A DNA stretch of 64,000 nt, from the NCBI GenBank assembly GCA_018242505.1, contig JAFEBU010000043.1, forward strand, positions 62,001 to 126,000. Direction: 5' to 3'. This stretch comes from Pseudomonadota bacterium. GTDB lineage: Bacteria; Pseudomonadota; Alphaproteobacteria; Reyranellales; Reyranellaceae. Under the pieces are notes generated by a model, which ran no database searches, was not told the origin of the DNA, and saw nothing but the letters and a program-made list of their open reading frames with translations. This document shows positions 43,474-53,498 of this stretch, one piece after another. Every line of letters begins with the position of its first letter. Position 1 is the stretch's first letter. A program made the translations under genes and the position numbers.

Positions 43474-44541
43474 ATGCCTGATGACGATGCGTTCGGCTTC
43501 GCTCATGGTCCGGCCGCCATGAAGACCGTTCCCGCCTCCGTACGCAACTGGCTGATCGTCGTAGCAGCGATGATTTTCGTCATGATCACGCTCGGTGCGC
43601 TCACGCGATTGACCGAGTCGGGCCTGTCGATGGTCGAATGGCATCCCATCAGCGGCGTGATTCCTCCACTCAGCGAGCAGGCCTGGCAGGCGGAACTGAA
43701 GGAGTATCTTTCCTCACCACAGGGAAGATTGGTGAATTCTGATTTCACCGTCGCGCAATTCAAGCAGATCTTCTGGCTGGAGTTCATTCACCGCCTGTGG
43801 GGACGGCTGATCGGGCTCGTCGTCGCCGGGCCGCTCCTCTGGTTCTGGCTGCGCGGACAACTATCGCGCGGCCTGAAGCTGCGACTCGTGGCACTCCTGG
43901 TCCTGGGTGGGTTGCAGGGAGCGCTGGGCTGGGCGATGGTCGCCTCCGGCCTGGTCGACCGTCCCTCTGTCAGCCACTACCGGCTGGCGGCGCACCTTCT
44001 GGCCGCGGTGGCGCTCTATGCCTACACCGTTTGGCTGATCCTCGAGCTCAGTCCGCGGGACATCCGCCACAACGACCCGCGAACGCGACGCGAGGCGACC
44101 GGGCTCATGGCCTTCGTCTTCGTGGTGATGACCTTTGGCGCGCTGATGGCGGGCCTGCGGGCCGGCCTCTCGCACAACACCTTTCCCACCATGTCGGGTT
44201 ACTGGATTCCGCCTGGCATGTTCGATCGCTCGCCTTGGTGGATCAACATCTTCGAGAATGGCACGACGGTGCAGTTCATCCATCGCTGGCTGGCCAAGCT
44301 GCTGGCGCTGGGCGTGCTCGCGATGGCCTGGCGGGTCCGCCGGCCGGAGACCTATGCCGCCGGCGCCATGGTCCTGGTGCAGTTCTGCCTCGGCGTCGCC
44401 ACCATCCTGAGCGGCGTCGAGATCGCGCTCGCATCGATGCACCAGGCCGGGGCAGTCCTGCTGCTGACCACGCTGATCGTCGTGCGCCATCGCGCCACGC
44501 CTTCTCCGGCCCGTCCTCTGTCGGCTATTGTCCAAAGATGA
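43474..44541 (+). CDS. ctaA: Heme A synthase (COX15/CtaA)
   Basis: 355 aa inner-membrane protein with about eight helices that oxidises heme O to heme A for cytochrome aa3 oxidase. Conserved blocks: MITLGALTRLTESGLSMVEW near residue 45, FWLEFIHRLWGRLIG with the heme-ligand His, VSHYRLAAHLL, MSGYWIPPGMF, VQFIHRWLAKLLA and ALASMHQAGA. This is the alphaproteobacterial/mitochondrial type, without the Cys pair of Bacillus CtaA. ATG at 43474 lacks a clear RBS; an ATG at 43519 is an alternative. The stop overlaps the next ATG. Confidence 0.93.
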   Translation: MPDDDAFGFAHGPAAMKTVPASVRNWLIVVAAMIFVMITLGALTRLTESGLSMVEWHPISGVIPPLSEQAWQAELKEYLSSPQGRLVNSDFTVAQFKQIFWLEFIHRLWGRLIGLVVAGPLLWFWLRGQLSRGLKLRLVALLVLGGLQGALGWAMVASGLVDRPSVSHYRLAAHLLAAVALYAYTVWLILELSPRDIRHNDPRTRREATGLMAFVFVVMTFGALMAGLRAGLSHNTFPTMSGYWIPPGMFDRSPWWINIFENGTTVQFIHRWLAKLLALGVLAMAWRVRRPETYAAGAMVLVQFCLGVATILSGVEIALASMHQAGAVLLLTTLIVVRHRATPSPARPLSAIVQR

Positions 44542-45794
44542 GTGGTCCTTCGGGCAAGTCGACAGAACAAAAGGCGCCAAGGCGAGCGCTCCTTCCGCTG
44601 CTCGTCCTGCTGGTCGCTGGCGTGGCGGCGGGCATCGTCGCCGTCATTGCCACCAACTCCGCTCCCCTGCCACAACGCAACGAGGCGAAGACCGGACCTG
44701 CAAAGGCCCCCGACGTCGCCGTGGCGCAGGCGCCGGCGTTTGGTCACGACTTTTCCCTGCCTCAGCCGCCCGACCCGCCGCCGCCGCCGACAGCGGCCGA
44801 TATCGAGCCTCCGGCCGCCAAGCCGGCCGCCACCGGCGCATCCGTGTCGGGCGATCCCGCGTCGTTGCCGTTCGAAGAGCTGCGCAAGCAGGCGGAAGCG
44901 CATGATCCGCGGTCGATGGTGGAAATGGCGCGCCGGCTCATCCTTGGCGTCGGCATTGCCAAGGATCCGCAGGCCGGCGCCGGCTGGATGCTGCGTGCCG
45001 CCGAACTCGGCTCCTCCGAGGCCGCATTCAATGTCGGCATCATGTACGAGAACGGCTTCGTCGTCGAACGCAACTCCACGCGCGCGGCCGAATGGTATCG
45101 CCGGGCGGCGGACAAAGGCCTTCCGGTCGCCGAGCACAATCTCGCGCTGCTGCTGCGACAGGGCAAAGGTGTCCCGCGTGACGGTGAGAAAGCGATCAAG
45201 CTGTTGCTGGCAGCCGCCCACCAGGGAATGACCGCGTCGATGTTCGCGCTCGGCGACATCTACGAACAGGGCGATGCGGCGCCCAAGGATACCGCCGCCG
45301 CAGTCGCCTGGTTCACCCTGGCCGCGCAATTCGAACGCCGTGCCCATGGCGACAAGGAAACGCCGCTGGCCAAGAACGCGATCCAACGAGTGCAGGATTT
45401 GCGCCGGATCATGACGGCAACCGAAGTGCAGCGTGCCCAGGACCTCGGCCAGCGTGAGATCCAACAGATCATCGACGCGACCTCGGCATCGCGGCAGGCG
45501 CCGGGTCAGTTGCCGGCGTCTGCCCTTCCCTCGCCGGCGCCATCCTCATCCGGATCTGTTCAATCGCCCGCCAAGCCGGACGCCGGATGGCCGGCCGGCA
45601 AGATTGACCAGGTGCGCGCAATCCAGCAGGCCCTGTTCGACCTCAAGCTGCTGCACGACAAGCCGGATGGTGCGCTGGGGCCGATGACGCGCAACGCTAT
45701 CCGCAGCTTCCAGCATGGAGCGGGGCTTGCCGAAACCGGTGAGCCGTCGAAGGATCTCTATGTCGCGCTCAAGCAAGCGCTGACGAAGCGCTGA
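44538..45794 (+). CDS. Sel1-repeat protein with C-terminal peptidoglycan-binding domain
   Basis: 418 aa. A membrane anchor near residues 17-37 (LLPLLVLLVAGVAAGIVAVIA), a Pro/Ala-rich linker to about 115, at least three Sel1 (TPR-like) repeats at about 120-235 (MVEMARRLILGVGIAKDPQAGAGWML, then AAFNVGIMYENGF), and a PG_binding_1 domain at about 345-412 (IQQALFDLKLLHDKPDGALGPMTRNAIRSFQ). It would sit in the periplasm attached to the inner membrane and touch the cell wall, resembling PodJ/ExoR-type scaffold proteins. ATG at 44538 overlaps the ctaA stop (ATGA), so translation is coupled. Confidence 0.85.
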   Translation: MSGPSGKSTEQKAPRRALLPLLVLLVAGVAAGIVAVIATNSAPLPQRNEAKTGPAKAPDVAVAQAPAFGHDFSLPQPPDPPPPPTAADIEPPAAKPAATGASVSGDPASLPFEELRKQAEAHDPRSMVEMARRLILGVGIAKDPQAGAGWMLRAAELGSSEAAFNVGIMYENGFVVERNSTRAAEWYRRAADKGLPVAEHNLALLLRQGKGVPRDGEKAIKLLLAAAHQGMTASMFALGDIYEQGDAAPKDTAAAVAWFTLAAQFERRAHGDKETPLAKNAIQRVQDLRRIMTATEVQRAQDLGQREIQQIIDATSASRQAPGQLPASALPSPAPSSSGSVQSPAKPDAGWPAGKIDQVRAIQQALFDLKLLHDKPDGALGPMTRNAIRSFQHGAGLAETGEPSKDLYVALKQALTKR

Positions 45795-45809
45795 GGCGGA
45801 TACACCGGT

Positions 45810-46685
45810 TCAGGTCAGGCGGCCGACATGGCGCCACCAGGACGCGGGCAGCCCTGCTGCCGCGCACTCGGCGTCAACGACCGTATCATAAAGCGCAAAG
45901 CAGGTGGCGCCGCTGCCGCTCATGGCAGCGTAGCGCGCGCCGGCCGTCCGGCGCAGCGCCGCCAGCACCTCGCCCACGACGGGCTGCCGCGACACTGCCG
46001 CTTCGGTGAGATCGTTACCGCGGGCCGCCAAGGCCGCGACCAGACCGGCGAGGTCCGGCCACGTCCGGTCGACAGGCTGGACCCGCGAGAAATCACCCCG
46101 CCTCGCGGCGAAAACTTCCGGCGTCGACAGCGGCACGCCGGGATTGACCAGCAACAGGCCACAGCCTGGCAGATCCGGCGCAGGGCCGAGCTCCTCGCCA
46201 ATGCCGCCCGCAATGCAGGGGTACTGCCGAAGGCACATCGGGACGTCGGCGCCCAGGCGCGCTGCGAGCGCGGCCACCTGCGTCGCCGGCAGATCGAGCC
46301 GCCAGAGCCGGCAGAGGCCACGCAAGGCAGCCGCGGCATCAGCCGAGCCGCCGCCCAAGCCGGCAGCCATGGGAATGCGCTTCATCAACCTGAAGGCCGC
46401 TCCTGCCTTGATGCCCGTCTCGGCGGCCAGCAGCCTGCCCGCCTTCAGCACGAGATTGTCGGATTCGACCGACAGTCGTTCGGCGCCGAGCCCGTCGATC
46501 GCAAGCGTGAAGTTCTCTGCCGGAGCGATCTCGAGCGTGTCGCCGAGATCGGCGAAGGCGATGAGCGAGTGCAGGAGATGGTAGCCGTCGTCACGGCGAC
46601 CGACGACGCTCAGCCAGAGATTGACCTTGGCCTGCGCCGTCTCGATCGTGCCCTCCAGGGCGGAAGCCCCGCGCCGGTCAGCCAC
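45810..46685 (-). CDS. ispE: 4-diphosphocytidyl-2-C-methyl-D-erythritol kinase
   Basis: 291 aa GHMP kinase of the non-mevalonate isoprenoid pathway. AKVNLWLSVVGRRDDGYHLLHSL opening, ATP motif PMAAGLGGGSADAAAALRGL, and C-terminal AAMSGSGATCFALYD. Start is a GTG at 46685 that overlaps the TPR gene stop by 8 nt; no ATG exists near the conserved N-terminus. Third gene of the unit ETF-QO, TPR protein, ispE. Confidence 0.93.
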   Translation of the reverse strand: MADRRGASALEGTIETAQAKVNLWLSVVGRRDDGYHLLHSLIAFADLGDTLEIAPAENFTLAIDGLGAERLSVESDNLVLKAGRLLAAETGIKAGAAFRLMKRIPMAAGLGGGSADAAAALRGLCRLWRLDLPATQVAALAARLGADVPMCLRQYPCIAGGIGEELGPAPDLPGCGLLLVNPGVPLSTPEVFAARRGDFSRVQPVDRTWPDLAGLVAALAARGNDLTEAAVSRQPVVGEVLAALRRTAGARYAAMSGSGATCFALYDTVVDAECAAAGLPASWWRHVGRLT

Positions 46686-48438
46686 CCTGGTTCTTTTCCG
46701 CAGCCTTCTCGTACACCGTCGGCTTGTCGTTGGACGCATTGAGGCCGTTGGCGAGCTTGTCCTGCAGGATCGGCAGCCGGTCCTTGTCAGGCTTCTGGTT
46801 CAGGGCGCGGGTCCATTCGAATCGCGCTTCGCGGAAACGGCCGACATGCCAATAGGCGTCACCCAGATGCTCGACGACAGTGGCATCGTCGCCCTTCTGT
46901 TCGCTCGCCCGCTCGAGCCACTTCACCGCCTCGTTGAACTGTCCGAGCCGGTAATAGGCCCAGCCGACCGAGTCGGTGATCGCGCCGTCATCGGGCCGAA
47001 GCTCGGTCGCCCGCTTCAGCATCTTCATGCCCTCGTCGAGGTGCATGCCCTGGTCGATCCAGCTGTAACCGAGATAGTTCAGGACGTAGGGTTGCTCGGG
47101 CGAGAGCTCGAGCGCCTTCTTCATGTCGGCCTCGGCGCGCGGCCATTGCTTGATCCGCTCCAGGCAAATCCCCCGTCCGAAATAGACTGGCCAGTATTTC
47201 TCGTCCGGCGTCTTGATCCGAAGGATCGCCATGTCGTAGGCGGCAACCGCGTCCTTGTATTTTTCCTTGGTACGAAGAAGGTCGGCCAAAGTGAGTGGCG
47301 CATCGATGCGGTCCGGCTTCTCGGCGGCCATCGCGCGCAGGCGGCGGGCCGCCTCGTCGATATTGTCCTCCTGCGCCGAGAGCGTGGCCGCGCGCAGGCG
47401 GGCCTGCCAGTTGAGCGGCGACGCCGGGCCGATCTTGCCCAACGCGGCAATGGCCTGAGGTGTCTTGCCGAACTGCTCGTCGATGCCCGCAATCATCAAC
47501 CAGGCGAAGTCGAGATCGGGTTTCAACTCGACAGCGAACTGCTCGAAGATCAGGGCGAGATCGGCCCGCTCGTTGCGCTGGTCGGAACCCAAGATGCCGC
47601 CGATATCGAACAGGATCTCGGCGATGCCGGAGGCCGGCGTCGGCGGCTTGGGCGTCGGGGCGGCCAGCAGGCCGTCCATGACGACGGAATCGCTGTATTT
47701 CTCGGCATAGGATTGGAGCAGCGCGTGCGCGTCGGCAGTCTTGCCGAGGCGACGAAGGCCCTCCGCTGCGGACACGGCGATGCGCAGCCCGCTGGGATCG
47801 AGCTCGACGGCCCGCCGGTACTTCGCCTCGGCTGCGGCGCGATCGCCCGCCAGCTCATCGATCTGCGCGCGAATGATGAGCGACGGTGCCTCGGAACGAT
47901 CGCCTTCCTTGGGCTTCAGCTTCGCCAGGATATCGCGCGCAGCGGCGAAATCCTTGGTACCGACCTTCAGCCAGGCGATGACGAAATCGCGCAGCGGCCC
48001 GAGCTGGTTTTCGGCGCCGATCCGGGCGAGCTGCTGCTCGGCCTTCCGGTAGTCGCCACGCTTCACCTGATCGATCGTCAGAACGAGGTTGGCAAACCCG
48101 TCGCCGGGCTTGGTGGCCAGCACTTGCGGAGCAAGGCGTACCGAAGTGTCGAACTGCCCGGCATAGGTGTGCATGCGAAAGGCGGCATAGACCAACGTCG
48201 GGTCTTTCGGCGCCTGCGCCAGCGCCAGGTCGAGCTGTTGGGCACCCGCTTCGTAGTCGTGATCCGCCTCGGCTACGCGGGCGGCGAGATAGCGGCCGTC
48301 GATCGAGATCGTCTTTGCGGGCAAGGCCCGCTGCGGGAGGGTCAGCGAAGACGGCGCTTTCGACTGCTGCGCTTGCCCGGACAACGGCAACGCAATCAGC
48401 GGAAGCGTAAACAACAGCGCGAGGGGTTTGGATCGCAT
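46678..48438 (-). CDS. Periplasmic tetratricopeptide-repeat protein
   Basis: 586 aa. Signal peptide MRSKPLALLFTLPLIALPLS before GQAQQ, then more than ten TPR-like helix pairs; the best are YVLNYLGYSWIDQGMHLDEGMKMLKRATELRPDDGAITDSVGWAYYRLGQFNEAVKWLERA and the DAYWHVGRFREARFEW unit near residues 500-555. Proteins of this design lie between ETF-QO and ispE in many alphaproteobacteria; the function is not established and probably scaffolding in the envelope. The gene starts 5 nt after the ETF-QO stop. Confidence 0.85.
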   Translation of the reverse strand: MRSKPLALLFTLPLIALPLSGQAQQSKAPSSLTLPQRALPAKTISIDGRYLAARVAEADHDYEAGAQQLDLALAQAPKDPTLVYAAFRMHTYAGQFDTSVRLAPQVLATKPGDGFANLVLTIDQVKRGDYRKAEQQLARIGAENQLGPLRDFVIAWLKVGTKDFAAARDILAKLKPKEGDRSEAPSLIIRAQIDELAGDRAAAEAKYRRAVELDPSGLRIAVSAAEGLRRLGKTADAHALLQSYAEKYSDSVVMDGLLAAPTPKPPTPASGIAEILFDIGGILGSDQRNERADLALIFEQFAVELKPDLDFAWLMIAGIDEQFGKTPQAIAALGKIGPASPLNWQARLRAATLSAQEDNIDEAARRLRAMAAEKPDRIDAPLTLADLLRTKEKYKDAVAAYDMAILRIKTPDEKYWPVYFGRGICLERIKQWPRAEADMKKALELSPEQPYVLNYLGYSWIDQGMHLDEGMKMLKRATELRPDDGAITDSVGWAYYRLGQFNEAVKWLERASEQKGDDATVVEHLGDAYWHVGRFREARFEWTRALNQKPDKDRLPILQDKLANGLNASNDKPTVYEKAAEKNQGG

Positions 48439-48443
48439 GCCTG

Positions 48444-50099
48444 TCACATGTTGGGATAGTTGGGGCCGCCGCCGCCTTCGGGCACCGTCCAGTCGATATT
48501 CTGCGCCGGGTCCTTGATATCGCAGGTCTTGCAGTGAACGCAGTTCTGGGCGTTGATCTGGAAGCGGGGCTTGCCATCGTCGGCGGTGACGACTTCGTAG
48601 ACTCCAGCCGGACAATAGCGCTGCGCGGGCTCGGCATAGAGCGGCAAATTGACCGCGATCGGAATCGACGGGTCGCGCAACAGCAGATGGACCGGTTGGT
48701 CCTCTTCATGATTGGTGTTCGAAAGGAATACCGACGAGAGCTTGTCGAACGAGAGCACGCCGTCCGGCTTGGGGTACTGGATCGGCTGGAATTCCGATGC
48801 CGGCCGCAGACACTCATGGTCGGCCTTGTGATGGTGCAGCGTCCAGGGCAGGCGAATGCCGAGATCGTGCATCCACATGTCGAAGCCGCCATAGATCGTG
48901 CCCAGGACCGCTCCCCATTTCAGGGCAGGCTTCACATTGCGCACCTTGTCGAGATCCTTCCAGATCCACGACGCCTTGAGCTTCACGGGATAGGCGGCGA
49001 GATCGTCACCGCCAGTCTTGCCCGCAGCCAGCGCCTCGAACGCCGCCTCTGCCGCCAGCATGCCGCTCTTGATCGCATTGTGACTGCCCTTGATGCGCGG
49101 CACGTTGACGAAGCCCGCCGAGCAGCCGATCAGCGCGCCGCCGGGGAAGGTGAGTTTCGGCACCGACTGCACGCCACCTTCATTGATGGCGCGCGCGCCA
49201 TATGAAAGTCGCTTGCCGCCCTTCAGGTATTTGGCGACGTCGGGGTGTATCTTGAAACGCTGGAACTCGTCGAACGGCGAGACGTACGGATTCTCGTAGG
49301 AGAGATGGACGACAAAGCCGATCGCCACCAGGTTGTCGCCGAAATGGTACATGAAGGAGCCGCCCTGACTCCCCGTCTCCGACAGGGGCCAGCCCTGCGA
49401 GTGCACGACGAGGCCCTTCTTGAAGCTCGCGGGGTCGACCTGCCACAGTTCCTTCAGCCCGATGCCGAACTTCTGCGGATCGACTCCGGCCCGCAACTCG
49501 TACTGGGTCATGATGATCTTGGCCAGCGAACCGCGCGCGCCCTCGGCGATCAGCGTGTACTTGGCATGCAGTTCCATGCCTTCAGTGTAATTGTCCTTGT
49601 GATGACCGTCCTTGGCGACGCCCATGTCGCCGGTGGCGACGCCTTTCACCGAGCCATCGTCGTTGTAGAGCACTTCGGCCGCGGCAAAGCCCGGATAGAT
49701 CTCGACCCCCAGGGCCTCGGCCTGCTGCGCAAGCCAGCGGCACACCTCGCCCAGACTCACGATATAGTTGCCGTGGTTGTTCATCAGCGGCGGCAGCATG
49801 AAATTGGGAAAGCGGAACGAGCCGGTCCTGGTGAGCCACAGAAACTGGTCGTCGGTCACCGCCGTCTCGACCGGCGCACCCTTCTCCTTCCAGTCGGGAA
49901 TGAGTTCGTTGAGACCGATCGGATCGATCACCGCGCCCGACAGGATATGGGCGCCGATTTCGGAGCCCTTCTCGAGCACGCAGACCGAGACGTCGTGATT
50001 GCGCTCAGCTGCCAGCTGCTTCAGGCGGATTGCCGCCGAAAGCCCGGCCGGGCCGCCGCCGACGATCACCACGTCATATTCCATCGACTCGCGTGCCAT
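48444..50099 (-). CDS. Electron-transfer flavoprotein:ubiquinone oxidoreductase
   Basis: 551 aa membrane-associated enzyme carrying electrons from ETF to ubiquinone. FAD motif [19 protein letters not shown] (residues 8-26), ubiquinone/membrane loops ([19 protein letters not shown]), and a C-terminal [4Fe-4S] domain with C-x2-C-x2-C in [13 protein letters not shown] plus an upstream YCPAGVYE cysteine. ATG at 50099 chosen; a second at 50084 is possible. It would collect electrons from the acyl-CoA dehydrogenases in this window. Confidence 0.95.
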   Translation of the reverse strand: MARESMEYDVVIVGGGPAGLSAAIRLKQLAAERNHDVSVCVLEKGSEIGAHILSGAVIDPIGLNELIPDWKEKGAPVETAVTDDQFLWLTRTGSFRFPNFMLPPLMNNHGNYIVSLGEVCRWLAQQAEALGVEIYPGFAAAEVLYNDDGSVKGVATGDMGVAKDGHHKDNYTEGMELHAKYTLIAEGARGSLAKIIMTQYELRAGVDPQKFGIGLKELWQVDPASFKKGLVVHSQGWPLSETGSQGGSFMYHFGDNLVAIGFVVHLSYENPYVSPFDEFQRFKIHPDVAKYLKGGKRLSYGARAINEGGVQSVPKLTFPGGALIGCSAGFVNVPRIKGSHNAIKSGMLAAEAAFEALAAGKTGGDDLAAYPVKLKASWIWKDLDKVRNVKPALKWGAVLGTIYGGFDMWMHDLGIRLPWTLHHHKADHECLRPASEFQPIQYPKPDGVLSFDKLSSVFLSNTNHEEDQPVHLLLRDPSIPIAVNLPLYAEPAQRYCPAGVYEVVTADDGKPRFQINAQNCVHCKTCDIKDPAQNIDWTVPEGGGGPNYPNM

Positions 50100-50217
50100 T
50101 CCCGTCTCGCTCTGCAGTGCCTTTTCCAGATGGACGTCGCCCGGACCGGCGGCGATCCTTTTGCTGGTAAATAGCCTGTCGGGGGCTGGATCGCTACCTG
50201 CGGAAAGGGGCATTCCC

Positions 50218-51240
50218 ATGGCTGAGTTGACGGAAATCGAGAGCAAAACCTTTGCAGCGCACGATTTCCGGCTGGAAAATGGGCAAAGTCTGCCTCTTCT
50301 CGAGCTTGCCTACGAGACATACGGCACATTGGCACCGCAACGCGACAACGCGATCCTGGTAGTCCATGGCTATACGTCGAGCCATCACGCGGCCGGCCTG
50401 AACGCCGGGGGCAAAGCGGGCCGCGGCGTGGCGGTCGGCACGCTCGGCTGGTTCGATGCGCTGATCGGGCCCGGCAAGGCGGTCGACACGAATCGCCATT
50501 TCGTGATCTCCGTGAATGCCCTTGGCTCGGCCCATGGCAGCAGCGGACCCAACGCGATCGATCCGCGCACGAAGAAGCCGTACGGTCCGACTTTCCCCGA
50601 GATCACGCTGCGCGACATGGTCGCCAGCCAGAAGCTTCTGGTCGATTCGTTCGGCATTACAGGGCTGGTGGCGGTGATCGGCCCGTCGATGGGCGGTTTC
50701 CAGTCGTTCCAGTGGGCGGCGTCCTATCCAGGCTTCATGAAGGCGATCGTCCCGTCCGTCAGCGCGCCGCGATCGCCTTTGCGAACCGGCGGACTCGAGC
50801 AATTGCAGAAGCGGCTGGCGAGCGACCCCAACTGGAATGGCGGCTGGTATTACGAAAACGGCGGCGTGGCATCGACCCTGGAACAGATCCGCTACGAAAC
50901 GCTGCTTGCCTACGGTCAGACCGAGAGTGAAGCCAAGGCGGCGGCTCGGATCTGGGCCAAGATTTACGATGCCCATTCGCTGGTCACGCTCCGGCGGGCG
51001 ATCGATTCGTTCGACATCACTGGCCAATACGGCAAGGTGACGGCAAAGGTCCTGTACGTGCAATCGAAGACGGACAAACTTTTCGACATCGCGCTGTGTC
51101 CGGCCTATGTGAGCGACATGCGCAGAGCCGGGATCGACATCACCTACGTGGAATTGCCCTCGGACAAGGGCCATCTGGCGAGTCACGCCGATGCAGGGAT
51201 ATGGGCCCCGATCCTGGGGGCATTCCTGAAGAGCCTGTGA
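50218..51240 (+). CDS. MetX-like homoserine O-acetyltransferase family protein
   Basis: 340 aa alpha/beta hydrolase. [23 protein letters not shown], then [13 protein letters not shown], and nucleophile elbow [13 protein letters not shown] (Ser157). The acid (SKTDKLFD) and His (DKGHLASHA) are in place. Canonical MetX has GGSMGG and a longer acyl-homoserine pocket, so a broader acyltransferase or hydrolase role is possible. ATG at 50218 follows GGAAAGGGG. The stop overlaps the UDG gene by one base (TGATG). Confidence 0.82.
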   Translation: MAELTEIESKTFAAHDFRLENGQSLPLLELAYETYGTLAPQRDNAILVVHGYTSSHHAAGLNAGGKAGRGVAVGTLGWFDALIGPGKAVDTNRHFVISVNALGSAHGSSGPNAIDPRTKKPYGPTFPEITLRDMVASQKLLVDSFGITGLVAVIGPSMGGFQSFQWAASYPGFMKAIVPSVSAPRSPLRTGGLEQLQKRLASDPNWNGGWYYENGGVASTLEQIRYETLLAYGQTESEAKAAARIWAKIYDAHSLVTLRRAIDSFDITGQYGKVTAKVLYVQSKTDKLFDIALCPAYVSDMRRAGIDITYVELPSDKGHLASHADAGIWAPILGAFLKSL

Positions 51241-52094
51241 TGACCGATATGGCGGTCGCTCCCGAGGATCTCGCCTCGCTGCTGCGTTGGTACGTCGATC
51301 AGGGCATCGACGAGGCGATCGGCGAAGCACCGGTCGACCGCTTTGCCCTGCCGCCGCCCGCGCCTGTCGCCGCCCCGGCACCAGTGGCCAAGGCACCGAG
51401 TCGTCCGGTGGCGCCGACACCGCTGCGGACTTCGTCGCCAGTGTCGCCGCCGGCAATCCGCGGTCCGGTGCCCATCGAATCGCCGAAGCTCATCGAGGAT
51501 GCGCGGGCGCTTGCCGAAAGCTGCAATACGCTCGCCGAACTGGAAGCGGCGGTGCGCGGCTTCGAGGGCTGCGCATTGAAGCGCACCGCGAAGAACACCG
51601 TGTTCGCCGACGGCACGGCCGGCGCTTCCGTCATGATCGTGGGCGAGGCGCCGGGCGCCGACGAGGACCGGCTGGGCAAGCCGTTCGTCGGCGTAAGCGG
51701 CCAGCTCATGGACCGGATGATGGCGGCGATCGGCCTCACCCGCGACGGCGGCTTCTACATCACCAACATCCTGTTCTGGCGCCCTCCCGGCAACCGTACG
51801 CCGACGCTCGCCGAGCAGGCGGTATGCCTTGCCTTCACGCGCCGCCACATCGAGCTCGCTCGGCCCAAGGTCCTGATCCTGGCAGGCGGAACGTCGGTCA
51901 AGGCCGTGCTCGACACGACCGAGGGCATCACCCGCATGCGCGGCAAATGGGTGACCTATCGCCTGGCCGACGGCACCGAGCTTCCGACCATGCCCACTTT
52001 CCATCCGGCCTATCTCCTGCGCACGCCTGCCAGCAAGCGTTTGAGCTGGCTCGACCTGCTCGCCGTCGACAAGAAGCTGAAGGAGCTGGGTTAG
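51240..52094 (+). CDS. Uracil-DNA glycosylase, family 4-like, with reduced cluster ligands
   Basis: 284 aa. After a Pro/Ala-rich N-terminal extension (residues 1-80) comes the glycosylase fold: motif A GEAPGADED (135-143), PFVGVSGQL, PPGNRTPT, and motif B HPAYLLR (255-261). Family 4 enzymes hold a [4Fe-4S] cluster with four Cys; here the first position is Phe108 and the third Trp180, leaving only Cys111 and Cys196. I believe alphaproteobacterial relatives share this, so the cluster may be lost or differently bound. Excises uracil from DNA. Overlaps the MetX-like gene by one base. Confidence 0.85.
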   Translation: MTDMAVAPEDLASLLRWYVDQGIDEAIGEAPVDRFALPPPAPVAAPAPVAKAPSRPVAPTPLRTSSPVSPPAIRGPVPIESPKLIEDARALAESCNTLAELEAAVRGFEGCALKRTAKNTVFADGTAGASVMIVGEAPGADEDRLGKPFVGVSGQLMDRMMAAIGLTRDGGFYITNILFWRPPGNRTPTLAEQAVCLAFTRRHIELARPKVLILAGGTSVKAVLDTTEGITRMRGKWVTYRLADGTELPTMPTFHPAYLLRTPASKRLSWLDLLAVDKKLKELG

Positions 52095-52098
52095 TCGC

Positions 52099-52518
52099 TC
52101 AGAGCGTTTTCTTCAGGAAGAATTTCTGGTGGCCCGTCGGATAGTCGTCGAGCGTGCCGAACACCTCGTAGCCGCGCTTCTCGTAAAACGGCCGCGCCTG
52201 GAACGAATGCGTGTCGAGCGTCACCGAATGACAGCCGCGCTCGCGTGCATAGGCCTCGGCCTGGTCCATCAGCCGGGTCGCCCAGCCCTGCCCGCGTTCG
52301 GCCTCGTCAATCCAGAGATAGGTGATGTGCAGCCAGCCGCCCCAGATACTGCCGATCAGGCCGCCCATGATCTCGTCGCGTTCGCTCTTCAGGAAAAAGT
52401 GCAGGGGATAATACGCGGAGACGCCGGTGGCCCCGACATTGAAGATGTCGAGATGCTCGCGCACGAACTGGGCGGCGCTGCCGCCTTCCTGGGAGAAGAC
52501 GATCTCCAGCTCAGCCAT
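52099..52518 (-). CDS. GNAT-family N-acetyltransferase
   Basis: 139 aa. Acetyl-CoA motif A ITYLWIDEAERGQGWATRLMDQAEAYARERG (V/I-D-x4-G-Q-G-x-A) and motif B FYEKRGYEVFGTL. ATG at 52518 overlaps the end of the reductase gene by 8 nt. Substrate unknown. Third gene of a three-gene unit with the CoA ligase and the 2-dehydropantoate reductase-like gene. Confidence 0.85.
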   Translation of the reverse strand: MAELEIVFSQEGGSAAQFVREHLDIFNVGATGVSAYYPLHFFLKSERDEIMGGLIGSIWGGWLHITYLWIDEAERGQGWATRLMDQAEAYARERGCHSVTLDTHSFQARPFYEKRGYEVFGTLDDYPTGHQKFFLKKTL

Positions 52519-53488
52519 GACCGCCTCTTTCGGCACGCTGGCGCACGAGCGCCAGGATCGTGCCGCCGATCGGCATGTCGACACCGACCCAGCCCGCCAT
52601 CTCGACGACGGCGCCCAGCAGCGCCTCGATCTCGAGCGGCCGGCCGCGTTCGAGATCCTGCAGCATCGACGTCTTGTGCGTGCCAACTTCGGCGCCGCCA
52701 GCCAGCCGCTTGTCGACCCCGATGGCGAACCTGACGCCGAGCTTCTCGGCCACCGCCTGGCCTTCGACCATCAGCGCTCGGCAAACGGCGTGCGTGCCTG
52801 CGTCGGCCAGCACCTTGTCGAGGGTGGCTCCAGTGAGGGCGCTCACCGGATTGAACGCCATGTTGCCCCACAGCTTGACCCAGAGCTCGTCGCGGATGCG
52901 CGGCCGCACCGGCGCCTTGAGGCCGGCCTTGATCAAGAGTTCCGAAAGCTTTCCCGCCCGCTCGCTGCGACTGCCATCGGGCTCGCCCAGAGTGAAGCGG
53001 TCGCCGTAGGTGTGTTCGATCACCCCAGGTTCGACGACGTCGGCCGCCGGATAGACGATGCAGCCCAATGTCTGCGCCGGCGGCAGGCCGGCCGAGACGA
53101 CGCCTTCGGGATCGACCGCCTCGACGCGCCTGCCCTCGAAGCTGCCGCCGAGCTTGTAAGTGTACCACCACGGCACGCCGTTGATGGCCGCGACGATGGT
53201 CGTGCCCGGTCCGATCAACGGCTTGAGCTGGGCCATCGCGGGAATCAGCGAATGCGCCTTGAGCGTGAGGACAAGATAGTCCTGCGGCCCGACATCCTTC
53301 GGATCGGTCTCGACGCGCGGCCTCGTGACCGTCTCCTGCCCGCCACTGCGCAAGACGAGTCCCTTCGCCCGCATGGCCTCGTAATGGGGGCCGCGCGCGA
53401 CGACCGTCACCGGCGTGCCGGCCATCTCGAGCTTCGCGGCCATCAGGCCGCCGATCGCGCCTGCGCCGAAGACGCAAATCGAGGTCAC
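52511..53488 (-). CDS. 2-dehydropantoate 2-reductase family protein
   Basis: 325 aa. Rossmann motif ICVFGAGAIGGLMAAKL at residues 4-20, catalytic Lys in LTLKAHSL, and the C-terminal KLWGNMAFNPVSALTGATL with Asn/Ser and KTSMLQDLERGRPLEIEALLGAV, all hallmarks of the PanE/ApbA family. Bacteria often hold several paralogues, so it need not act in pantothenate synthesis. GTG start at 53488 has GAGGTCA upstream and leads straight into the Rossmann strand. Confidence 0.85.
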   Translation of the reverse strand: MTSICVFGAGAIGGLMAAKLEMAGTPVTVVARGPHYEAMRAKGLVLRSGGQETVTRPRVETDPKDVGPQDYLVLTLKAHSLIPAMAQLKPLIGPGTTIVAAINGVPWWYTYKLGGSFEGRRVEAVDPEGVVSAGLPPAQTLGCIVYPAADVVEPGVIEHTYGDRFTLGEPDGSRSERAGKLSELLIKAGLKAPVRPRIRDELWVKLWGNMAFNPVSALTGATLDKVLADAGTHAVCRALMVEGQAVAEKLGVRFAIGVDKRLAGGAEVGTHKTSMLQDLERGRPLEIEALLGAVVEMAGWVGVDMPIGGTILALVRQRAERGGHG

Positions 53489-53498
53489 GTGGCTGACC

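Noticed and set aside
40977-43481. 834-residue open frame on the plus strand opposite the fused oxidoreductase
   Set aside because: Low-complexity Arg/Gln/His-rich product typical of antisense frames in GC-rich DNA; the minus-strand frame has full family motifs. The same holds for long antisense frames at 103-2052, 2134-3927, 6560-8062, 27438-29123 and 31542-33491.
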